Assembly: GCF_002288925.2 (NCBI RefSeq) | Contig: NW_022098008.1 | Location: 5,618,971-5,682,970 of the forward strand | Reading direction: 5' to 3' | Length of the DNA stretch: 64,000 nt | Source of the DNA: Delphinapterus leucas | Lineage: Eukaryota; Chordata; Mammalia; Artiodactyla; Monodontidae | In this document: positions 35,297 through 47,593 of the stretch, one piece after another | Position numbering within the stretch: position 1 is the first letter of the stretch | How the letters are laid out: every line of letters starts with the position of its first letter | The notes under the pieces: model-generated | Told to the model about the DNA's origin: nothing | Databases searched by the model: none | The model's input: the letters and a program-made list of their open reading frames with translations, nothing else | Program-made: the position numbers and the translations under genes

Positions 35297-38034
35297 CTTT
35301 TTTCTTACCTTTAACAACACTTTCTCCTATTTTTGAGAGATGGGAAAATAGATGGAATGGGAGTATGTTTGGATTGGGAGGGTCTGCTGTGGTGGACTGA
35401 GTAAAGAGGGAGAAAAGAGAAGCCTTGCACTCTCCGGATAAGACTGGGGGTTGACTGCAGTGCCCTGAGAGGATAGTCCTGCCTACAAAAGGGAAACCAC
35501 ACATTGGGCCTGAATAGCTCAGTGACCCGCTCATCACACAAAGTCTGCAATCTCGAGATGCCACGGTTTTCCCCAGGAATGTTAGAGGCCTCATGTCAGC
35601 AGGTGGAGCCAGCCTATTTGCCCTTGACTGCAAGCCACATTGGATATCCCTGCCCTCACTAGGCTGGAAAGGGCAGCACCTGCAGCAACACAAATTCAGG
35701 AGGAGAAGCAGCTTGGTCAGGACAGAAAGTCCTGTGTGGAAGCTGCCAGCCCTCCGGCTGCACCGTTTTGGCTGGTCTGGGCCACTGCAGGGTTTCTAAA
35801 GTGAGATGGCCAGACGGCCGAAGCCTTCCTAAGGTCTGGCTACCGGAATCGTGAGAGGTTGATTTACTTTCTGGTCTTCATAGGCTGGGTCTTCATACAA
35901 CTCAGGAGCCATAAGAAAAGCTCCCCTGGTGGTGGTGGGTATGGAAAGGCACTAGGAATTACTCTCCCCGCCCCCAGACACCTCTCTAAGGGCATGATCG
36001 GAAAGATGAACATTATATATCTCTCACTGGAGAAAAGCAGATGAACCTGAATTATTTTTCTCTGATTGGACTTAAACATTCACGGCTGAGGGAATCCTAA
36101 TTTGCCACGAGACATCTTAGATTTGTTTTTCTGGGGACACCTTTATGAAAAAATAGCAAAGTGCCTGTACAGTTGTCTGAAGACATTGCAGGTAAAAAAT
36201 CCTGTTAATACTTCCAGTTCCCAGTGTATGATATTGTGAGAAAAGGAAACTATTCTGCTGGCTCTGTTTTAAATACGAACCAGAAAAGTGGCTGTATTTA
36301 AGTGGAAAAGTACCAATGTGGAGAGTTGAAATTTTCCCCTGAAAAATGGAAGCTTGACCTAATTGTGAAACATCGCATCCTAGAATTATTATTTTTTCAT
36401 ATCCCTCTAACCCTTGTTTAAAAAAAAAACCCTTAAACTCTGTCCTCCTAAATCCTATCTAAAATCCATGGTAGTAAAATCAAGTTAATTGCTTTTCACA
36501 TAAAAACCTGTTATTTTATCACAGCAAGGTGAAGACCATGTAGAAAGGGGGATGAGTACTAAACAAATACTTAGTTCTTTTCTGAAAAACTAAATGCATC
36601 AAACTTGATTATCTATTTCGGATCTACAAAACTATGAGCGATAACAATTTAGTCCTCCATGGACTCAATTCTCCAAATTTGTCATCAGCACTCGTCCGGT
36701 TTTTAATTTCCCTACCATTGTCCCCCCTCCACCCATGCTTCCCCCTGATCTCTTCACACTATTTCTACTGTTGTCATGCAGGCTCCTGACTCCCTGTTGA
36801 CAAGGTGTCCCTCACACTACTCCTCCTGTCCCTTTTGAAACACATCTGTCTTATGTTCAATTCTCTTAGGGCCAGTGGTAAGTGTTCAAATGTTTGTTAA
36901 TGGGCTAACTAATCAAAATATTAATTGGGATAGCATCTTTATGACTGGTTACACTTCCACGTGTGATTCATACCAAATAATACACATGTGTTTTAATACA
37001 GACCTTTAATACTTGATATCTTAAAGGCACATGTGGAACATCAAACGAGGGCAGGAGCAGTGTGGATCATAGTTATCTGTATCATATATCGGTTGAGGGG
37101 ATAGCCCAGTAAGGTCTATGGAGGTAATATAAGGGAGCTGAGCTGCCACTAGGGTGGTGGATATCCCATAACTGTAAGAGCGCAGAGAACCTACTTTACC
37201 AGAACTCTTCTCAGAGGGTATTAGAAATGAATGAAAGGGATATTTTAATGCTGGACGTGGGACCTGGGGCCACAGTGGAACATGCTGGGGTGATGTGACT
37301 TGATGGTCTGGCCCTCAGCATCATTCAGTTGGCATGGGGATGAGGGTATTATCAGAGGGCCAGTTGAGCCCTGCCCCTGGTGTTCTCTTTATCTTGTTTG
37401 TCTTTAAGGAATATTAATGTGAAGGGAACCAAACCATCCATTTGTCTAGAAGGTTGAGTCTCAGTCTAACCCTGCCAATAAGAGACTGAGAGAAACTGAA
37501 GATGTGACATATGGAAGGTTGAAATATACATATTTCCTTCCATCTTGCAATTAAAATGCAAGAGGAAGAATATGGAGCTTTTGGATTTCACATAGTGATT
37601 GATTTATACCAATACTGACTCATGTCAGTAAGTGGGGAAAATTTTTCTGACTCTAATAAAATCACTTTTAGTTTCTGACCTTTTGCAAGACAGGTTGTAC
37701 TGCACGGAAAAGTGCCAGATCCCAGAGTGGTAAGTCTGGTATTTCCTCTCTTTGTCCTCTTCCTCCTCCTTTTTCTCCTTCTTCTTCAAAATGACAAATT
37801 AAAATATTTTGTCCTGGGAAGATTTCAGCCATTTAAAAATAATAATTTGGGTGTATATATGGAGTGTTTTGTGTTAATTTCAAAGCTTTGCATTCGAGGC
37901 AGTACATACTTATCCCTGGCTACTGGCTCCTTCTTAAAGGTGTATAAACATTTCCCAGTTTTCTTACATTAAATAAATATATTCCGATCCTGCTCTTCCT
38001 CTTTCTCCATCCCTTCTCAGGTGGACTTCTGTGA
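35297..38034. other. 2.7 kb single-copy, no gene recognised
   Basis: 35400-35860 is the most G/C-rich and CpG-containing single-copy part of the window (about nine CpGs), but too sparse for a CpG island. A 215-codon minus frame spans 35046-35693 without a domain I recognise. About 36700-36900 is C/T-rich and faintly L2-like. Confidence 0.45.
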
Positions 38035-38039
38035 TCTCT

Positions 38040-38160
38040 ACAAGAGCACGGCAGTCTGTCTCATTTCACTCCATATTTAGTGGATAGCCCAGTGCCTGTT
38101 GTACAACGTGTTCTCAGTGAGTATTTGCTGAATGAATGAACAAAGGAGCCACTCTCTCTA
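38040..38160 (+). mobile_element. L2 3'-tail-like fragment, plus strand
   Basis: Ggatagcccagtgcctgttg and gagtatttgctgaatgaatg resemble the L2 3' terminus. Confidence 0.6.
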
Positions 38161-38234
38161 CTCTCTCATACTGCATTCTGTGCATATGAATAAAATTGCA
38201 TCAAATAGTTATGGTCAGCTTAATAAATTATCTA

Positions 38235-38860
38235 AAAACAAATAGCTGTATCATTACCACTCAGATTGACACGTGATTTTGTCAGCATCCCAGGTAACCA
38301 CTTGGACCCCTTCCCCATACTCCCTCTCTTCAAAGTTAATTACTATCCTGACTTCTAGTTTTATCTGTTTTTAGACTTTATATAAATGAAATCACACAGT
38401 ATGTAATCTGTGTCTGGTTCTCATTACTAAACATTGTATGGATATATCATAATCTAATTTACCCAATGCATCATCAAAGGACATTTGGGCTGTTTCCAGT
38501 TTGGGGCTAACTGCTGCTATTGCTGTGACTGATTTGTTCATGTCTCTTTGTTGCAAGGACTTACAGTTCATAGGAGTAGAATTGCTGGGTTATAGAATAT
38601 GCAAGGTTTCAACTGTAGTAGAGAATTCCAAGTGCTAAGATCAATTTACACATCCACTATCACTTTATGAGAGTTTCAGTTGCTCTAAACCCTCACAGAA
38701 ACATGACATCCTGGTATTTTGATTTTTAGCTCTTCTGCTAGGTAGAGTGGCAGTTCATTGTGGGTGTAATTTGCATCTTCCTGATTGTAATTTAGCTTGA
38801 ACACATTTTAAATATGTATTAACCATTTTGATTTCCTCTTTTGCAAACTGTCTGACACTT
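38235..38860 (-). mobile_element. Ancient L1 (L1M-type) ORF2 end and 3' UTR, minus strand
   Basis: Tataaatgaaatcacacagt, acatttgggctgtttccagt, gtagaattgctgggttatag, tgtaatttgcatcttcctga and gaacacattttaaatatgta are the reverse order of old mammalian L1. It is heavily decayed and shows no usable frame. Confidence 0.82.
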
Positions 38861-38909
38861 CTTTTTAATTTTTTTTAATCGAGCTAACTATATATGAAAA
38901 ACATGAAAG

Positions 38910-39240
38910 AATGACACTTCTTGATTTCAAAATTTACAGCAAAGCTACAGTAATCAAGACAGTGTGGTACTAGAATAAGATTGGCCTGCTGACGTATAGA
39001 ACAATGGGACAGAACAAAGAGTCCACAAACAAACCTTCACATTCATCATCAATTGACTTTTCAAGAGTGTATCTAAACTATTCAATGGAGAAAGAATAGT
39101 CTTTTCAACAAATGGTACTAGAACAACAGCATCTCCACATGTTGGATAGATACTCCTCACTATACATGAACATTGACTTGAAATGAGTCATAGACCCAAA
39201 TGTAAGAGCTAAAATTAGAAAACTCAAAAGAAAATATAAA
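38910..39240 (+). mobile_element. L1 ORF2 internal fragment, plus strand
   Basis: Tttacagcaaagctacagta, agacagtgtggtactagaat, ggactttttcaag-like and aaatgagtcatagacccaaa follow the forward L1 ORF2 order. Both ends are truncated. It lies 50 bp from the opposed old L1. Confidence 0.8.
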
Positions 39241-39899
39241 TTGTATCTCAATAAAGTTGTTATATAAAATTGTTTTATAAAATCTGTGTAACATAAGAAT
39301 AGTGAGTGCATGTGTGCGTATGTAAACGTTTTGAAAAGCAAACCATTTGTAAACAAAGATGTACATCTGCTGTGTAGCTGGCCATAGAGAGATTATGTTA
39401 CTGAATTCAAGCATGCTAATAATTGTTCAGTGATAGGGTGGGTGCATTTTATATATGTCTGTTTTACTATGTCTTAGCTACACTTTAGGGCATTGATTAG
39501 GGGATTTGGTTAAGGTGTAGTGCATTATAATTTTCCCATTAAAAATAATTGAAAGTAGACTCATAATTGGCATTTTTTGTACAGAACTTCTAATTATCAG
39601 AGACATTATTGTCACTGAGTGATGCTTAGATTTTACATGTCCCTATGCAAGTTTAGGAATATATATTGTTTTAGTATTTTTGCAGTTGTTTCCTCAGAGA
39701 TTGCAACCTTCAACCTTGACTCATTAATGTCTGATATTCTTTGGTGCTTCACCATCTTGCTTGATGATGCAAAGACCTTAGAACACTTTATCTCAATTTC
39801 ACCTTCTTATAACGTTAATTCCATTGCCTCTTGTGCTTTAATTTTGAACATGTTTAAACTCCTAGATCTTATTACTATTATTTTTATTATTTAATATTT
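39241..39899. other. No recognised feature
   Basis: A/T-rich. The 91-codon plus frame at 39619-39894 has no domain. Confidence 0.4.
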
Positions 39900-40870
39900 A
39901 TTTATTTTTCCTCAGGTGTTTAGCTTTTTATTAATTTTTATTTCTATTCTTTCCATCGTCTTTACCTTTAAACTGAAATAATTTTTCTTCTACCAGAAGG
40001 CATTTAAAAATATTTCCTGTCTTGTAGGTCTGTTAGTAATGATTTATTCTTAAATTTTTGTTGCTGTCTGAGCTATATACTTCAAAGTGGAAGAAATTTA
40101 ATTTTTGGATTAAATTTCTAGTTTGTTGTTTTATTTTTATTTTCAATAATATAAATATATTACTGCATTTTCTTCTGTTTTTCTTTGTTCCTGTTATGCA
40201 GAGAGTTCCAAGTCTTATTGCTTCTTCTTGGAAGGTAATCAATTTTTTTCTGGCATATTTTAATAATTTCTTTTTGTGTGTAATTTTCTTCAACTTTACT
40301 CTGAAATTTGTGGCTTTCCTTTTGTCTGGCTTGGGAATTCAGGGGCCTTTTTGAATTGTGTCTTCACAGCTTTCATTAATTTTTGAAAATTCTCATGCAT
40401 TCTCTCCTCAAGTATTTTTTCTACTTTACGTTAAATCTCCTCTTTCTGGGATGATTATACATGTTAGATATTTTCACTTACCCCTCCTTTTTTTTCTATT
40501 TCTTTTTTCATTCTGTGCTTAATTCTGGATTTTTTTCTGTCTCATCTTTTAGTTCACTCATTTTCTATTTAGCTGTGTCTAATTTGCTGATAATCCATCT
40601 AATGAATTATTAATTTTAGTCATTTAAATTTTCATGTCTTTAATGTTTATTTTTCATTTTATGGTTTCCAGTTTGCTTTTAGTCCTCATTCTTCTGTTTT
40701 AGATCCTTAAAAATGCAGGTCTGTTTCGATTACTTATTTGGTTTTTTCTTCATTTTAATTCATGTTATTTGTCTGATTGCGTTCTGGTTATTTTTGATTG
40801 AGTGCAAGGTTTTGTATACAGAATTGTATAAATACTCTTGAGGACTAAAATAATAGTTCATCCTCCAGAG
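39900..40870. other. T-rich old LINE-like tract, family uncertain
   Basis: A 970 bp T-rich stretch with phrases such as ctgtctcatcttttagttca and gtctaatttgctgataatcc that I associate with old interspersed repeats, but I cannot name the family or orientation. The opposed frames at 40033-40354 reflect low complexity. Confidence 0.4.
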
Positions 40871-40904
40871 TGTATTTAATTTTTATTATTTATTTATTTA
40901 CCTA

Positions 40905-41118
40905 CTTTTTAAAATTACTTTTCATTGGAATATAGTTGCTTTACAATGATGTAGTAGTTTCTGCTGTACAGCAAAGTGAATCAGTTATACATATACCTAT
41001 ACCCTCTCTTTTTTGGTTTTCCTTCCCATTTAGGTCACCACAGAGCACTGAGTAGAGTACATGTTCATTAGTATAAAATAGATAACTTTGAGAACTTATT
41101 GTATAGCACTGAGATTAT
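40905..41118 (-). mobile_element. L1 3' end with inverted 5' segment (twin priming)
   Basis: 40905-41062 is the reverse L1 3' UTR (ttggaatatagttgctttac, taggtcaccacagagcactg). At about 41065 the strand flips: agtataaaatagataac, agaacttattgtatagcac is the forward sense of the segment that should come next. This is the typical 5' inversion left by twin-primed reverse transcription. Confidence 0.8.
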
Positions 41119-41234
41119 TTAATTTTTAAATTGAATTTTGCTTGTGGCAGACATTGGCACCAAATTTTGACATCATCTTAATCCAGTTTCAGGATCTGAA
41201 ATGACTCACTTTGCTAAGTAATTGCTAAGGTTAG

Positions 41235-41322
41235 TTCCTTTCTTTCTTTCTCTCTTTCTTTCTCTCTCTTTCTTTCTCTCTCTTTCTCTCTCTGTGTTTC
41301 TTTCTTTCTTTCTTTCTTTTTT
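41235..41322 (+). repeat. Polypyrimidine (ttcc/tttc/tc)n tract
   Basis: About 88 bp of pure pyrimidine on the plus strand except for one gtg interruption near 41294, with mirror-like symmetry. The composition is suited to triplex (H-DNA) formation. Confidence 0.93.
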
Positions 41323-41559
41323 AAGCTCACTTTTACCTGGTGGTGTGTCTCACAAGCATCACAAGTTAAATATTGGGTAGCTTAGCAGGACCTCTTTCCA
41401 CTCTTTTTAGGGACCTGGGGTCCATTTTTTCCCCATAGTCCTATTTAGCTGTCAGAAGTACTGCTCATATTTTTAGCCTTTTTTTCTGTCCTTTCCAGAA
41501 TTTGGAAGATGCCATTAATAAAATTGTGCCCCAAATTTTCCTTGCTTGGGTCTAATTTC

Positions 41560-42330
41560 TGATTATGTCACAACCTTATTGGCTCTCTCTAACATCTTCC
41601 AGCAGACTCTTAAGATCATGTCCAAATTTTCTGCTTGTTCTCAGTAGAAGTATTGGTCCAAAGTTTCTAGTCCATCCTCTATTCATTCTTAAATCCACAA
41701 CATTCTGAATTTTCCCACTGTCCCTCCACCAAAACTCTCTATAAAGTCACCAACAGCTTCCACATCAGAAACTCTGATGGACATTTTCAGCCCTTGGCTT
41801 TCTTGAACACTCTAAATCATTTGATTCTGTTGTCCTTACTCTGCTTAAAAAACATCCTGTTGATTTCCTTCCTTACCATCTGGTCATTCTGCTTTGCCAT
41901 TGTCTCCTCATCCTCCTAACATTCACACCCTCTCCCTGAGTAAGCTCACCGATTCCAGCAGCTTCATTATCATCTATATATTGTTGACTCTCGAAAGGAT
42001 GTCTCCAGAGAAGACCTTTCATTGTGAGCTCCTGTATGCTGCATAGCCACACCTAAAACAACTCTACTTATATGCCTCTTGGACTTCTCAATCTAAATGT
42101 GATCAAAGAGCATTATCTTTCCCTAAGCTTCACAAACATCCTTAATTCCTTTCAGTTCTTGGTTCCACATCATCACTCAGTTTCCAAACCTAGTGATTAT
42201 TTCTTCTAAATATCTCTCAAACACATCTAGCTTTTCCTATCCCCACTCCCTCTGCTTTTGGCCAAATCACAAGCATCTCTAGCCTTCTTAACCCAACATT
42301 TATTCTTACTGCTTCAAAAATATTCTTTAT
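41560..42330 (+). mobile_element. L2 LINE 3' region, plus strand
   Basis: Cactgtccctccaccaaaac, ataaagtcaccaacagcttc, tctggtcattctgctttgcc, ggacttctcaatctaaatgt and ggccaaatcacaagcatctc follow L2 order. The frames are broken. Confidence 0.72.
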
Positions 42331-42589
42331 CTGTGTCCAAATTGGTCAACAATGGGACTCTGTGTACCACAGTGACGCAGGTACCCAGACTGACAGGTTT
42401 CATCTTGACATGTGCTTGTATAGTCCCAGGAAAAAGGAAAGGAGAGCATGGCAAACCTCATACTGGTTCCTGAAGTTTCTGTCTCAAGTTGACTCATGTT
42501 ATTCCCATTCCAATTCCATTGGTTAGATCAAATCCTATGACCAAACCTAACCCAACAGGTAGAGGTATATGATCACCCCAAGGTTAGGT
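42331..42589. other. Spacer within the L2 region, unrecognised
   Basis: Possibly diverged L2 or an insertion between the two L2 pieces. Confidence 0.35.
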
Positions 42590-42900
42590 GAGTCTATCAT
42601 ATTTTCTTTGTCTTCTCTCCCCATCCTCCCTTCCCCACAACATGGACATAATCAGCTCAAATATTGTTTTCTCAGGAAAGCATTTCCTTCTTTTATAGAT
42701 TGAGCTAGTTACTTCTATTAAATCCTCATTTATCACACTAACCATGACTTGGTTTATGCCTCTTTCTCTTGCCATATTGTAAGATTCATGAGGACAAAGT
42801 CTGTGTCTGCCTCATTTGCCTCTGTGTCCCTTGTGTCAAGCCCAGGACCTGGCCCTTAGAAGGTTTCATTAAATAGTGGTTCAGTAGATGGATGAATGGC
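42590..42900 (+). mobile_element. L2 3' terminus, plus strand
   Basis: Gtaagattcatgaggacaaa, gtctgtgtctgcctcatttg, caggacctggcccttagaag and cagtagatggatgaatgg mark the L2 3' UTR end. Probably the end of the element at 41560. Confidence 0.75.
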
Positions 42901-43079
42901 TGCAGGTTGCCAAAGGAAGCATGGTATGTGACGGCATCAGTAAATGATCAGCAGCTGGCAGTAAGTTTACCATTGGGAGATGGGAATAACTCCTTTCTGA
43001 CTAGAAAAAGATAGCCACCAAGGCCAATGTAACAGAGATCTACATTTTAATACCACTGTGATTATACACTGGCTGGTTC

Positions 43080-43185
43080 ACTTCTTTGAAAATCTATATT
43101 CACCGGTAAAATAGAAATGCTATCTGTGTTGGTTAGTTCACAGGGTTGCTGTGGGATAAAGGCCAACATACCATATTATATGAGT
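43080..43185 (+). mobile_element. MIR fragment, plus strand
   Basis: Ggtaaaatagaaatgctatc followed by cacagggttgctgtgggata is the MIR core and 3' half in forward sense. Confidence 0.65.
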
Positions 43186-43569
43186 TCATTTTTAAGAATA
43201 GCAGCTTAAAAACAGGCACTTTCACAGAGTTAATTCATTATCAATTTTCCCCTTTCTCTTCATTTATTCTACTCTATTTCTATTTCCTTCTTCCCCCTTC
43301 CTCCTCTTCATGATGTTTAGAGCTAACATTTAAGGTGGTTTACTCTGTGTGAGGTACTGTGGTAACTGCAATTGTTTATTTAGTTTTATTCCCATGGGCG
43401 TTTTTACGTGATAATCCTTCGTTTTTCTGAAGTTCAGCTGCCACTGTAAATTATTAGCTGGAATGGCACTTATGTCATTTTTTCTCTGTGTAGCAACAAT
43501 GGTATTTTGTTTATACTCTGAGATTATAGACCTTCACATAGAAGTTCTACTTCTTGTCACTATAAACAT
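43186..43569. other. No recognised feature
   Basis: Contains the start of a 77-codon frame (43463-43696) that runs into a MIR. No domain. Confidence 0.4.
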
Positions 43570-43800
43570 TCATAGAGACAGGATGGGCTGTGTTCAAATC
43601 CAAGCTATGTCACCCTGTCACTTACTAGCTGTCTTGGCTAATTTGGGTCTTGGTTGTTTAGGTTACTCTCCAAGTGTTAGTTTCTATTTATTTTAATTAG
43701 AAATGAAAACAGCTGCCTTGTAAATTGTTGTTTTTTTTGTGTGTGTGACGGTTATATAACATTGTATGAAAATGCCTAGCATGGAACATAAACATAGTAG
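43570..43800 (+). mobile_element. MIR SINE, plus strand
   Basis: Tgttcaaatccaagctatgt, cacttactagctgtcttggc and, after a short gt run, aaatgcctagcatggaacat follow the MIR order from tRNA-related part to tail. Confidence 0.78.
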
Positions 43801-44097
43801 GATTTGTACAAATTATAATTACTTTTATATTTATTATACAGTGCACACCTAAGGAGATAAACTGGTTGGGTATAATTCACTAATATGGGTCGAAATTTTA
43901 ACTTGTTCAGAACACTACTACTAATAATAGACATGAAGTTATATCACATTAGTTTTAAGATGGTTTGAGAAAAAGGTCTTTGGCAGTTGTTATTATACCA
44001 TAGCTCCAAACTACTCAGGAAGAATAAAAATCAAAGGAGTTAATATACAATATAAGTAATATAATATTAATTTTATTATATAATAATAATTATTATA
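43801..44097. other. No recognised feature
   Basis: A/T-rich, with a taataataatt low-complexity run at its right end. Confidence 0.4.
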
Positions 44098-44345
44098 ATA
44101 GCTAATACTTATTGAGTACCTACTGTGTTCCAGACACAGTTCTAAATAGTTTATATACATTAACTCATTTAATCCACAGAACTATCTGAAGATGTAGTTC
44201 TGCTATGCGACCATTTTCAGATGAGAGAACTGAGGAGCAGAGAGTTTCAGTAACCTACCCAAGATCAAACACTAGCAATGTATGGTGGCTGAGATATTTT
44301 TCAAAGCAGCCAGCCTCTGAAATTCAGGATCTGACCCAGTGTTGT
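44098..44345 (-). mobile_element. MIR SINE, minus strand
   Basis: Acttattgagtacctactgt, cattaactcatttaatccac, ttcagatgagagaactgagg and cctacccaagatcaaacact are the reverse MIR order; near full length. Confidence 0.85.
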
Positions 44346-44367
44346 CAATAGTACTTTCTGAGATAAT

Positions 44368-44525
44368 GGGGCTATTTCATATCTGCACTGCCCTGCATGG
44401 TACCACTAGCAATGTGGCTATTGAGCATTGGAAATGTCACTACTGCAACCGAGGCAGTCTTTCTTACTGAATTTAAGTTTAAATAAGCACATGTGGCTGA
44501 CAGCTATCATATCAGTGCAGCTCTA
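44368..44525 (+). mobile_element. MER3 hAT transposon relic
   Basis: Caatgtggctattgagcatt, ggaaatgtcactactgcaac and the palindromic partner acatgtggctgacagctatc match the MER3 layout, whose ends are inverted repeats. Non-autonomous and old. Confidence 0.8.
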
Positions 44526-45245
44526 ACCTCTATGTTCCATTTCTTCTCCAGTTAAAATTAAAAACCTAAAGCATTGTTAGATTGATAAATCACATTAAAA
44601 AATGAGAAAATAAGTACCTTTAGGACGGTTGAGTTCAGATGATTACTTGTATTTGTGCTTGATGAAATGCAGCCGAAACATTTTTTAAAAAAATTCCAGC
44701 TTCATTTAATGAAGTAATTTAAGACCTTAAATTTTGCTCTGACAAATGAAACCCCCAAACAATAAGATAATGCAAATTGACTGCTTCACTACATGAGAAA
44801 AGAGAGTTTTGAGTAAAACATGGCATAGGCAGAGTAAAAGGCCAGTGACAGACCAGGAGAGTTTTCATGATGTGTAACACACAAGGAATTCACCTGTGCA
44901 ATGTGAAAGGCCCACAGGAGGAGGAGACCAAAGAACTAACAGAAAAATGGATAAAGGCCATGAACAGGAAAAGTGATAACAGACAAATGGTGAAGCAACA
45001 TATCCTTAGATGCCCAATTTTACTATTAAGAAAATGAAGATTTATAAGTGTATATTTAGGGCAACAAGAAGGCCTGAGTTTGGCCATCGAAAAAACTGCC
45101 CAATAATGAAGGCTGTGGCTGTTACACCGTTGGCACCTCCGGGGGAAATGGTGGAGTTGACTTCTCTTCTGGTTCTTAGAAACCAGCCAGCTTAGCCGGG
45201 ATAGTGGCCCTGGAGCCGCTGAGGATGTAGTCCCAGGAGCCAGGC
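44526..45245. other. No recognised feature
   Basis: The 123-codon minus frame at 44890-45261 has no recognisable domain and extends into a MIR-like patch. Confidence 0.4.
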
Positions 45246-45249
45246 AAGT

Positions 45250-45360
45250 GAGGGCTTGCATTGCTGCTTTCCCTCTTACCAGCCTTGTGACTTATATGGT
45301 CCTTTCACATCTCTTAGCCTCAGTCTCCCCATCTTAGAAGGAACTGTAGGACAATGATGC
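45250..45360 (+). mobile_element. MIR fragment, plus strand
   Basis: Taccagccttgtgacttata and tctcttagcctcagtctccc resemble the MIR middle part. Confidence 0.6.
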
Positions 45361-45519
45361 TCCAGCATGAATGGCAACACACGCCAAGCCTTGTGTCTGG
45401 GTGACATTGACCATCACTGCAGTACTTTATATGAATGAAAACATGGCCGATGAACTGGTCATCTACTCTTCTTAGTAGCTCTGATTTTTGCTTCATTAAA
45501 ATTTGTTTCCAGAAAATAG

Positions 45520-45703
45520 ACAACTAATGAGAACATACTGTATAACACAGGGAACTCTACTTAATGCTCTTTGGTGAACTAAATAGGAAGGAAATCCAAA
45601 AAGGAGGGGATATATGTATATGTATAACTGATTCATTTTGCTGTACAGTAGAAACCAACACAACATTGTAAAGCAACTATACTCTGATAAAAATTAATTT
45701 AAA
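45520..45703 (+). mobile_element. L1 3' end, plus strand, 5'-truncated
   Basis: Gacaactaatgagaacatac, acacagggaactctacttaa, gtataactgattcattttgc and caacattgtaaagcaactat are the L1 3' UTR in forward sense, ending in an A/T tail. The short repeat aatttgttt at about 45500 and about 45705 may be the target duplication. Confidence 0.88.
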
Positions 45704-47593
45704 CAATTTGTTTTTGGACTTACATGGAAATGTTGCAAATGGTTTTTATCATTCATTTGCACAATTAACAAATGCTGTTGACTGCTCAAGGCACTGGACT
45801 GGGTTCTGTGGGGTATTCCCAGTAGAATCTGTCTGGATCTGACCAGGTCTAGATGAGATGATTCAACATGGGCATGAAAGGGTGCAAAACAAGGCACATC
45901 ATCAGAGATGCCAGTCAAAAGACTTTCATAGTCTATACTCCATCCCAACCCCTGATACCTGAAGTTTCCTGTTTTCCAAACCATAGAAATATATAGGAAC
46001 AGCCATGGCTCATACTACTGCCTTATATTATGACTAAAGTGATTTTTTTGGTCTATTCAATTAAAATGCAAACTCAATTTCAAATGTACTTTCATACAGG
46101 TTTTCAGGGTAAAACTGACTATATTTAGACTGAAAAGACTTACCTTTTCATTTTTAATTAAAGACTAGGTTTAGAGTTGAAGAAATTCGAGTTTTTTCTT
46201 TATCAGGATGCACTTATTGTTCTCACAGCTGGAGGACAACTATAAATTTACAGTGTGTGTGGGCTTATTGGGTCTAAAAAAGTTATATCATTATTTATAT
46301 CTTACTGTAGGAAAGACCTTGTCTGGGAGAAGAAAAACAGCCTCAGGCTGCCAAACCTGGTTGATATAATTATTAGCTAAAAAAAGACTGAGGTTTTCTT
46401 CCTGCTAAAACATAAATATGAATTTGTTATTGCACAGTTTCAGTGTCTCGGCATCCCTGAACATTGTTTATGGTGTGTGGAAAAATAGATATTTAACTCT
46501 CTTATTGTCAGCAAGCATGCTAGGCATTTGTCATTTCTCTGGACTCAAGGACTAGGCATGGAGATCACAAAAAATACCACCAATATCAGTTTTGTCACAC
46601 TTTGTTTTTTTAAGACAAATCCCTTTGATCTTGGATGTTAAAGTGATTTGTGCACTGCACAGTGATTTTTATGAGTTGGTTTTTTCCTTTTATTTCCAAG
46701 TAGAAAATGGAAGAACAAAACAACAGCCCAAAGAAGAATGCAGAGTGAATGAAGGCACTTATTTTTTCCATGATACAGTGCATAATACCTGGCACACAAA
46801 GATCAATCGATGTGATAGGGTCCCTGCCCTGTAGGAGCTCAGAGTCTAAAGGAATCTATTGTGATTTAAGCCAGTGACAGAGACTGGCTGATGTCAACTG
46901 GCTGAGTCACTTTGTCTACTCCGTGTATCTTCTGTGTCAGAGGCTCTTATGTGATACAGAGATGATTCTGCTTAATACCCACCCACTCCTGCATGTCCTT
47001 CCACATGCCTCTGTGCAACATTCTTTGTATCCATTGACCAATCTTCTGCTTTCCAGGCTGCTGACGAGCTGATCGGCGCATTCATCACTGTCCCGCCAGT
47101 CCTATGTCTATTCTGCCCTATGGTCCCTTCTGTCTCTATTCACAGTGGACAGCCAAGTGCATTGCCCAAGGCTCTGCCCATTGTGGGGATTTCCCTCTCC
47201 ACTGACTTTTAAGACCACGCTTGAGCAAGGCTGTGGTCAGCTGCCACCTATTCTCAGCTGGCACCTACAATCTGAGCCAATCCACCTATAGTACCCAGCT
47301 TGGGATTTTCCTTCTCTTGCTGGTTGTACAGGATAGTCCATAAACCCATAGACATGAGCTGAGTATATTCTCTTCTGCAGAAAGTGTTAGTTTGTTTTTG
47401 GTTGTACACGAGATGGTTGCATCACGTTAGTGAAAAGCGTGACTTTGATATTATCTTTATTTGAAAATGAATTATGGTTTAGAGAGATGCATATGAGTGC
47501 CAAGTTGGCAAGGGGTGGACTGTGGCGGATTTGAAGGTGTCCCATTGACTAGGCTGAAAAGTGTTTCCTAGGCTGGCATATTTCTTTCTTCTA
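45704..47593. other. 1.9 kb, no gene recognised
   Basis: About 46750-46860 looks L2-tail-like in reverse (cctggcacacaaagatcaat, gtccctgccctgtaggagct). 46920-47400 is a moderately G/C-rich stretch that I could not assign to any family. Confidence 0.4.

Noticed and set aside
35400..35860. CpG island promoter
   Set aside because: Only about nine CpGs in 460 bp and G/C not high enough; no transcription start evidence.
39900..40870. Coding region from the overlapping 86-98 codon frames
   Set aside because: Very T-rich low-complexity sequence with frames on both strands; no domain.
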